Source of the DNA: Capsaspora owczarzaki ATCC 30864
Taxonomy: Eukaryota; Opisthokonta; Filasterea
Length of the DNA: 64,000 bases
Direction of reading: 5' to 3'
Assembly (NCBI RefSeq): GCF_000151315.2
Contig: NW_011887301.1
Location: 661,760-725,759, forward strand
In this document: piece after piece, positions 60,201-64,000 of the stretch
Position numbering within the stretch: the first letter of the stretch is position 1
How the letters are laid out: each line of letters begins with the position of its first letter
Notes under the pieces: generated by a model
Database searches by the model: none
What the model was told of the DNA's origin: nothing
What the model saw: the letters and a program-made list of their open reading frames with translations, nothing else
Translations under genes and position numbers: made by a program

Positions 60201-61622
60201 AATGAGGTATGCATAGGGATAGCCCATAATCATGTCGACGCGCCAGCTGGGTCGATCGTTGGCGCAAAAGCCACCGGAAAACCCGCACGCACGCGAATTG
60301 CACGCTGGGTTGCACGTCTGCGTCTCGTACGCCAGCTCGCAGAGCTCGACAGTCGGGCAGGAGGAAATGTCGCCAAAGTTGAAGTCGCAGGTGAAGTCGG
60401 ACGGGCAGTCAGAGTCGCTGCACACGCCGGATTTCAAGGCGTCGCAGGTGCCATCGCCAAACACTGGAGCACACACGTCGCTGTAAGGGCACGTCAGCCA
60501 AGGGTCGACCTGAACCGGCTCGACGCACTCAAAGTTGTCCCAGAAGCAGTCCGAGATGGCGCAACGCAGGTCGCACTTGTTGTTGGTGAATGCGGCCTCG
60601 CATTCCGCGAAGGGGCACTTTGACCAGTCCATGAGGGGGTCGCGAACACTCTGCGGGCGACAGTCCAGGCCGTCAAAGTTGCAATCGTACGAGTTGCACT
60701 GCCAGTCGCACACGCCATTGTTGAATACCGAGGCGCAGTACGATGCATTTTGGCACGCGTCGAACGGACGGTCGGCAAGCGGGACGCCGAAAAAGCGGTT
60801 GCAGTCGCCGCCGTCGTTGCCGCACGCTGCGTTGTCGCACGCCACGTCGCAAATACCGTTGCCCGCATGAGCGGCGCAAAAGCCGAGATTGGCGCACGAG
60901 CTCGGTGTTGTTCCCCCGACAGGCGTTGTGCTCGCAGCAGAGGCTTCGAGGGTTGCCGTCCCGCTTGTCTGCAATGTGAATGAGGTGAGTTCGGTCGGTG
61001 TTTGCGAGTCCGTGGGTGACTCTGTTGACGATGCACTGCCGCCCACGACGACGACGGGTGTTGCTGACGATGGATCGATCGGAGATGAAGGTGACAACAC
61101 TGCTCCCGTCTCGGTCTCGGTCTCGGACTCGGACGGTGTTTCCGCCAACGACGATGGCAAGTCAATGGAGCTCGATGCCGTGAGCGCGAGTGCGGTGGTG
61201 GTGGTGGTGGTGGTCGACAATGAGGACGAGGATGATGCCAGAGCAAGAGGTGTTGCCGACGATGAGACGAGCGGCGTTTTCGAGGACGGCGTCACGGATG
61301 CCGGCGTCGCGGAGGACAGTGGCTTTGTGAAGAAGGTCGTCGATGCACTCCCCGGCGGGCAGAACAGCAGGCAGACCACGCCGTTGAGCACGGGCGTCAG
61401 CAGGCCGTCGAGCAGGCCGCGCCGGGCTATGAGCGGTTTTGCATTGCCGTCGCTTCCTGGTACTCTAGCATCGTCCTCGCGCCGGGCCACGCCGTACCGA
61501 CCCACCGACGCGGCCTGCGAGGCGCCTGCCGCGACAACCACAGCAAGGACCGCTGCGGCCACCAGGACCACCGGGACCAGGACCAGGCGGGACTGCAGAG
61601 GTTGATGACCGCGCCGACCCAT
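57300..61622 (-). CDS. Notch-like receptor: LNR-NOD-TM-ankyrin, intronless
   Basis: A single exon of 1,440 residues. The ATG at 61622 starts MGRRGHQPLQSRLVLVPVVL, a signal peptide; the frame is open upstream only as Glu-Arg repeats without an ATG. Order: Ser/Thr-rich stalk (about 90-238); five LNR units (about 242-450), the first two best (GNGICDVACDNAACGNDGGD; NNGVCDWQCNSYDCNFDGLD); a NOD-like region (WRVDMIMGYPYAYLIDRLPQ ... DAVVYLNAWRGTGSTADVFG); one span TIIIAVAACGGLVLVIAGIV then TGVKRRRDN (about 581-606); and ankyrin repeats (about 724-1157). The later ankyrins follow animal Notch repeat by repeat: DGTTALM, GFSALHWAAALGDIQVLSRL, NKNETPLMLAVREGHAEAVH and DKTAFDIATARGDATIVRML. A Gln/His-rich part (about 1190-1300), WYPSNLSPVSD and an acidic tail (DELLTDEMFAALSGNDDLID) end it. 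There are no EGF repeats. Function as a proteolytically released regulator is inference. Confidence 0.88.
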   Translation of the reverse strand: MGRRGHQPLQSRLVLVPVVLVAAAVLAVVVAAGASQAASVGRYGVARREDDARVPGSDGNAKPLIARRGLLDGLLTPVLNGVVCLLFCPPGSASTTFFTKPLSSATPASVTPSSKTPLVSSSATPLALASSSSSLSTTTTTTTALALTASSSIDLPSSLAETPSESETETETGAVLSPSSPIDPSSATPVVVVGGSASSTESPTDSQTPTELTSFTLQTSGTATLEASAASTTPVGGTTPSSCANLGFCAAHAGNGICDVACDNAACGNDGGDCNRFFGVPLADRPFDACQNASYCASVFNNGVCDWQCNSYDCNFDGLDCRPQSVRDPLMDWSKCPFAECEAAFTNNKCDLRCAISDCFWDNFECVEPVQVDPWLTCPYSDVCAPVFGDGTCDALKSGVCSDSDCPSDFTCDFNFGDISSCPTVELCELAYETQTCNPACNSRACGFSGGFCANDRPSWRVDMIMGYPYAYLIDRLPQIEQGLSTVLNVVARVTNVGIWPAGGNPAFLTIWMQLPSNTSAARRSGESLSPILNQTDAVVYLNAWRGTGSTADVFGVPILAAIASSSQITPTPNKPSDDSPSSTMTIIIAVAACGGLVLVIAGIVTGVKRRRDNADVGGRSTVEPVESVAVVAAGAAGHKNQDSTPDIWDVEKRVRLMYASPGFGHRDSALSRDRPPSKSDAMEMEQLPARTGSYSSRSSKEIEAAEAHFAHHYSRMPVARADGFGSDLHAAAATGDLHQLRQQLDLLAYGSPIIMSASSSPPPPYSPSDPAAAAASAAAAAAGASGGAATPAAVPRAPVDAADDLGNTALHLACWNGQIDTAVLLISAGANPNLSNYEGRTPLHCACVNGHAELVAAIITACNVLSETPRRASSIETCSSSLSSRSSTWSGHDANLLHNRESSPHSSSGIDQFGEPAARGGENGEAALSSPVPSQAPSARDSVLSSRSMSDASPSSGATFATQSLSPASTTATVPSLAASTLPTVLNVNALDNRRRSPLHLACAGGNASCVEVLLNAASHVGPWATVRLNLADEDGTTALMSSVKLSDEIATTLLVTAGASTKPQDRMGFSALHWAAALGDIQVLSRLLQHRIEIDAVNNKNETPLMLAVREGHAEAVHLLLSKHSNRKIENNEDKTAFDIATARGDATIVRMLNDWTISSMPKLTVPAAAPVVARAVALAPTAASAGPSAASLAPKIAMARMPTAPLQPASHGARPAQLSALHSKQQQPAQLQPIRPPLSLQQVQQQMQQELHHQQQVQLHQQQVQQQHHHHLQLQHQRQLQQQVKQHSSEIAEMGRMPVPLRTIQMQMVSQGAGQAVTGFDQVPMMQNELAFAPAPGRSAAPSVSTDSSPYLSTHNTPVVDTANWYPSNLSPVSDAFHVTGDAVLSDGASDSADDELLTDEMFAALSGNDDLIDPMCLNSMFGAKPDGLMDLDMLSM

Positions 61623-61695
61623 CTTGTTCCGTGGGTGGTGGTTTGTGCTTGGGGGTTGTAGTTTGTCTGAGGGGCTGCTTGGCTGTTGGGTGTTG

Positions 61696-61754
<59 letters not shown>

Positions 61755-63239
61755 CAAAGTCGCCCGAGTCTATCTGTGAATATGGAAGAGGAAGAAGAAG
61801 AGGGAAACGCCGAAAAAAAAAAAAAAAAAAAAAAGGCTGGCTTTTCGGCTTTTTCTACGTTTCTATGAACAAAAGGGGGTGAGAAACGGTTGAATGGGAA
61901 GAGTGGATAAGAATAAGAGCAGAATTACACGCGGAAGAGGGAAGTGGAGGGGAGAAAGAGGAGAGCGGAAAGAGAAGGGGAGCAACAGGAGGGAAAAAAA
62001 AAGGCCAAAACATTTGGTGAGCGTCAAAAGCAAAAAAAAAGCAAGAAAAGGGTACTCGAAGCATAAACGAGATCGTAAAGAAATCACGTTAAACGGAAAC
62101 AAAAACCAATACTAAAAAAAAGGCTTTGTCAGCGGTTTCGGCCATGCTTTATCATGTTGCCGAGCGAAGGATGAAGAAACACAGTCAACACACACAGTCA
62201 ACACACACACACACACACACAGAGCTACATGTTGTCAAGCAGAATCACTCGCAGCCGACCATCCACAATACGCGAGGTTCAAACGCCGCCGCTGCTGCCG
62301 GAGTGTATTGCGGTGTTGGGAACGCGGGGGATTTCAGCTGTGTCGGTCTTTGCTCTCTCCCCCCCCCTTCGCTTCCCCCTTTCGCTTCCCCCTTTCGCTC
62401 CCAACAAAAGGACGCGGTTTCCGGGCTTCGTGTCAAAGCATTGCAGCGAAAAAGAAAGAAAGAACGAAAGAAGAAAAAAAAAATACAAAACAAAATCCAA
62501 ACCTTAATAAAAAAAAGGAATAAAAAAAAAATAAAAGTGACTCACAACTTTGAAAATGTAAACAGCAAAAAAAAATGAAAAAAATGAATGCAGGGCGCTA
62601 TTCTCGGCGAAGGAGCGAAACAAGACAACAACAACGAGCAAATAGAACGAGCAATGGAAAAAAGAGGCGGGGATGATGGGTTGAATGGGGGAGAGCTGGT
62701 TGATGGATGAAGGGAGGTTTGTGAAGGGATAGAGGAGTTAGGGGGCGCGCTGTTCTCGGCGAAGGAGCGAAAATCGACATCAAAGGTGTGCACCCTGCTG
62801 GAATCGGAGTTGTGCGTTGTTAGGCTTGGTGGAGACGATGGCCCAACGAGGATTGGTGTAGCGCAGCATGAAGTAGCGCACCCCCAGATCCACGCCAGCT
62901 GAAAAGCCGCAAAACCCCATTGTGGCAGTCGGATGAAATCTTGAATCTCCTGGGTTGACGCCCTCGGCAGGCGCCTGTCGATCAAAGTTCGCCAGAAATT
63001 GCTGTATGCAGAACAGGATATTCCAGCCCAGAACTATCCATCCCGATCTGCTCAAAGCGCGGCGACAAACCACTCCGACGTACATTTGACTTTGTTCGGA
63101 TTGTTGCCAAAGCTCAACTCCAATACCAAAATCCCACCCTTGTCTCCATCCAGCTTTGAATTCTCTTTGAATTCTCTCGACCAGTCTCCATTTACAAAAA
63201 AAAAAAAAAATCACAGCTGCACCGAATTGAATCAAAGCG
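61623..63239. other. intergenic between Notch-like and FAM241-like genes
   Basis: About 1.6 kb. Next to the Notch-like ATG lies a (TC)n repeat of about 50 nt (61699-61749), then a GA-rich stretch with A runs (61786-62110), a CA repeat (62190-62220), and a 20-nt direct repeat (62601-62620 and 62753-62772). A small minus-strand frame at 62780-63085 is entered separately. No other gene supported. Confidence 0.5.
62780..63085 (-). CDS. possible small gene or terminal exon, unknown
   Basis: An ATG at 63085 opens 101 codons starting MYVGVVCRRALSRSGWIVLG. The last 40 residues, including GVDLGVRYFMLRYTNPRWAI and VSTKPNNAQLRF, look protein-like with GC-rich third positions. A good acceptor (TTTTCAG) sits just before GVDLGV, so this may instead be the last exon of a gene with upstream exons I cannot place. 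I do not recognise it. It would share a 154-bp divergent promoter with the FAM241-like gene. Confidence 0.3.
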   Translation of the reverse strand: MYVGVVCRRALSRSGWIVLGWNILFCIQQFLANFDRQAPAEGVNPGDSRFHPTATMGFCGFSAGVDLGVRYFMLRYTNPRWAIVSTKPNNAQLRFQQGAHL

Positions 63240-63686
63240 ATGGTGCGAATTCTGAACGGCGAGATTGTTCAGGACAACGACCCGCGACTGCAGCAATCGA
63301 CTCGGTCACCATCATCATCATCATCATCATCATCGTCAGCCTCATCAGGAAGCAGCAGAGTTGCGTCCATCCATAGCACGCCAACGCCGTCCTCTGCCTC
63401 TTCCTCACGCGGCGACAGGCGACAGCCGCAGGACCAGAATCAGCCAGCTCAGCCTCAGCAGCAACAACCTGAGCGCCGAAGCTCGCTGGGCGATCTGCTC
63501 CTACCGGGCGGGTATCTGTATGCAGCCAACATGTCTGTCAAGCAGTACATTCCCGCTGTGCAGCTTGGCGGCGGCATTGTGGTTGAGCCGCTGTTGCTTG
63601 CGATTGTCGCCGTCAGCTTCCTCGTCGACCTCAAGTTTGGCGTCGCTGCACTTCTCCTTGCCTTTGTCGTTGCAACGGGCATGTAA
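63240..63686 (+). CDS. FAM241-like small membrane protein
   Basis: One exon of 148 residues. The start MVRILNGEIVQDNDPRLQ closely matches the opening of animal FAM241 proteins (from memory, MVRILANGEIVQDDDPRV), a small family with a C-terminal membrane segment (DUF4605). Here a Ser/Gln-rich linker follows, then LGDLLLPGGYLYAANMSVKQ and the C-terminal hydrophobic stretch VVEPLLLAIVAVSFLVDLKF with GVAALLLAFVVATGM. A TCA repeat at 63311-63336 encodes poly-Ser. The molecular function of the family is not established to my knowledge. The ATG at 63240 is the only sensible start because the conserved block begins there. Confidence 0.75.
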   Translation: MVRILNGEIVQDNDPRLQQSTRSPSSSSSSSSSASSGSSRVASIHSTPTPSSASSSRGDRRQPQDQNQPAQPQQQQPERRSSLGDLLLPGGYLYAANMSVKQYIPAVQLGGGIVVEPLLLAIVAVSFLVDLKFGVAALLLAFVVATGM

Positions 63687-63861
63687 TGTGAGATCGAACC
63701 GAAAAGACAATAATAATAATAATCAAAAAAAAAAAAAAAAAAAAAAGGATGCCTGACCAGATTACAAAAAAACTCACCATAGGCGTCTACAGACCGACAT
63801 TTGGCACAATTCAAGACGATGGACAAAGATGCTGAGAATACGAAGAAGTGTAATACATGAC

Positions 63862-64000
63862 AGCTAAAAATCGACAAACGTCTTCATGGCGGCAGAAACC
63901 TGCGTCGCTTCATAGCCGGACTGGTCTGCCGGAACATGGACAAAACAAGAAAGAGGTGGGGTCGTCAGCAAGCGCGACAATCTTCTGAACCTCGACCAAC
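63862..64000 (-). CDS. 3' end of an unidentified minus-strand gene (partial)
   Basis: Minus-strand codons ending at a stop near 63862 read DQSGYEATQVSAAMKTFVDF, with a possible acceptor (TTCCGGCAG) just upstream at about 63930. Beyond it the reading to the window edge is ambiguous between frames, so an intron is likely. The terminal peptide looks real, but I cannot name the protein. Confidence 0.35.

Noticed and set aside
61623-61757. N-terminal extension of the Notch-like protein with Glu-Arg repeats
   Set aside because: It has no ATG, comes from the TC microsatellite, and the ATG at 61622 opens a good signal peptide.

Overview
The window is nuclear DNA of a gene-dense, intron-rich unicellular eukaryote. 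The gene set points to a holozoan protist, and the best guess is a filasterean such as Capsaspora owczarzaki. The reasons are an LRR receptor tyrosine kinase, a Notch-like receptor, about 50-55% GC, short introns with gtaag/gtgag donors, and intergenic gaps mostly of 100-700 bp. The species is an inference; no database was searched.

Layout. 1-3.7 kb: 3' part of an LRR receptor tyrosine kinase. 4.6-6.7: mitochondrial cysteine desulfurase NFS1. 7.2-10.2: two alpha/beta-hydrolases on the minus strand, one secreted and chlorophyllase-like, the other lacking its catalytic Ser and His. 10.9-11.7: small membrane protein. 12.0-13.6 (minus): mitochondrial PP2C phosphatase. 14.3-17.3: CNNM/DUF21-CBS metal transporter. 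17.6-19.7 (minus): USP deubiquitinase. 20.2-25.2: PXA-PX-nexin-C sorting nexin. 25.5-28.9: bHLH-zipper/PB1-like protein that splices in frame into a CRAL-TRIO module. 29.4-31.2 (minus): GH27 alpha-galactosidase. 33.4-34.5: actin with TATA box and upstream palindrome. 34.8-37.0 (minus): ribonuclease-inhibitor-type LRR protein built of tandem exons. 37.3-39.3: aromatic amino acid decarboxylase lacking the PLP-lysine segment. 39.5-40.7: cob(I)alamin adenosyltransferase. 40.8-42.4 (minus): HOP2. 42.7-44.5: intronless P-loop ATPase with nuclease-like C terminus (RHS/Crinkler type). 44.8-47.2: DGAT1. 47.6-49.2: SCAMP. 49.6-57.0: NUP214-like FG nucleoporin. 57.3-61.6 (minus): intronless Notch-like receptor. 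63.2-63.7: FAM241-like protein. The end of an unidentified minus-strand gene closes the window.

The genes are unrelated housekeeping and signalling functions, as expected for a eukaryotic chromosome; there are no operons. Several neighbours share short bidirectional promoters (USP/SNX, LRR/decarboxylase, HOP2/ATPase) or converge tightly (MMAB/HOP2, 86 bp apart).

Most striking features: (i) the Notch-like protein has LNR repeats, a NOD-like region, one membrane span, Notch-type ankyrin repeats and a Gln-rich/acidic tail on one intronless gene, without EGF repeats; (ii) a possible bHLH-PB1-CRAL-TRIO fusion; (iii) two different LRR arrays, each with one repeat per exon and phase-2 introns; (iv) a decarboxylase missing about 41 nt that should encode its catalytic lysine; (v) a leader-like sequence shared by the RHS/Crinkler-type gene and a second site 32 kb away.
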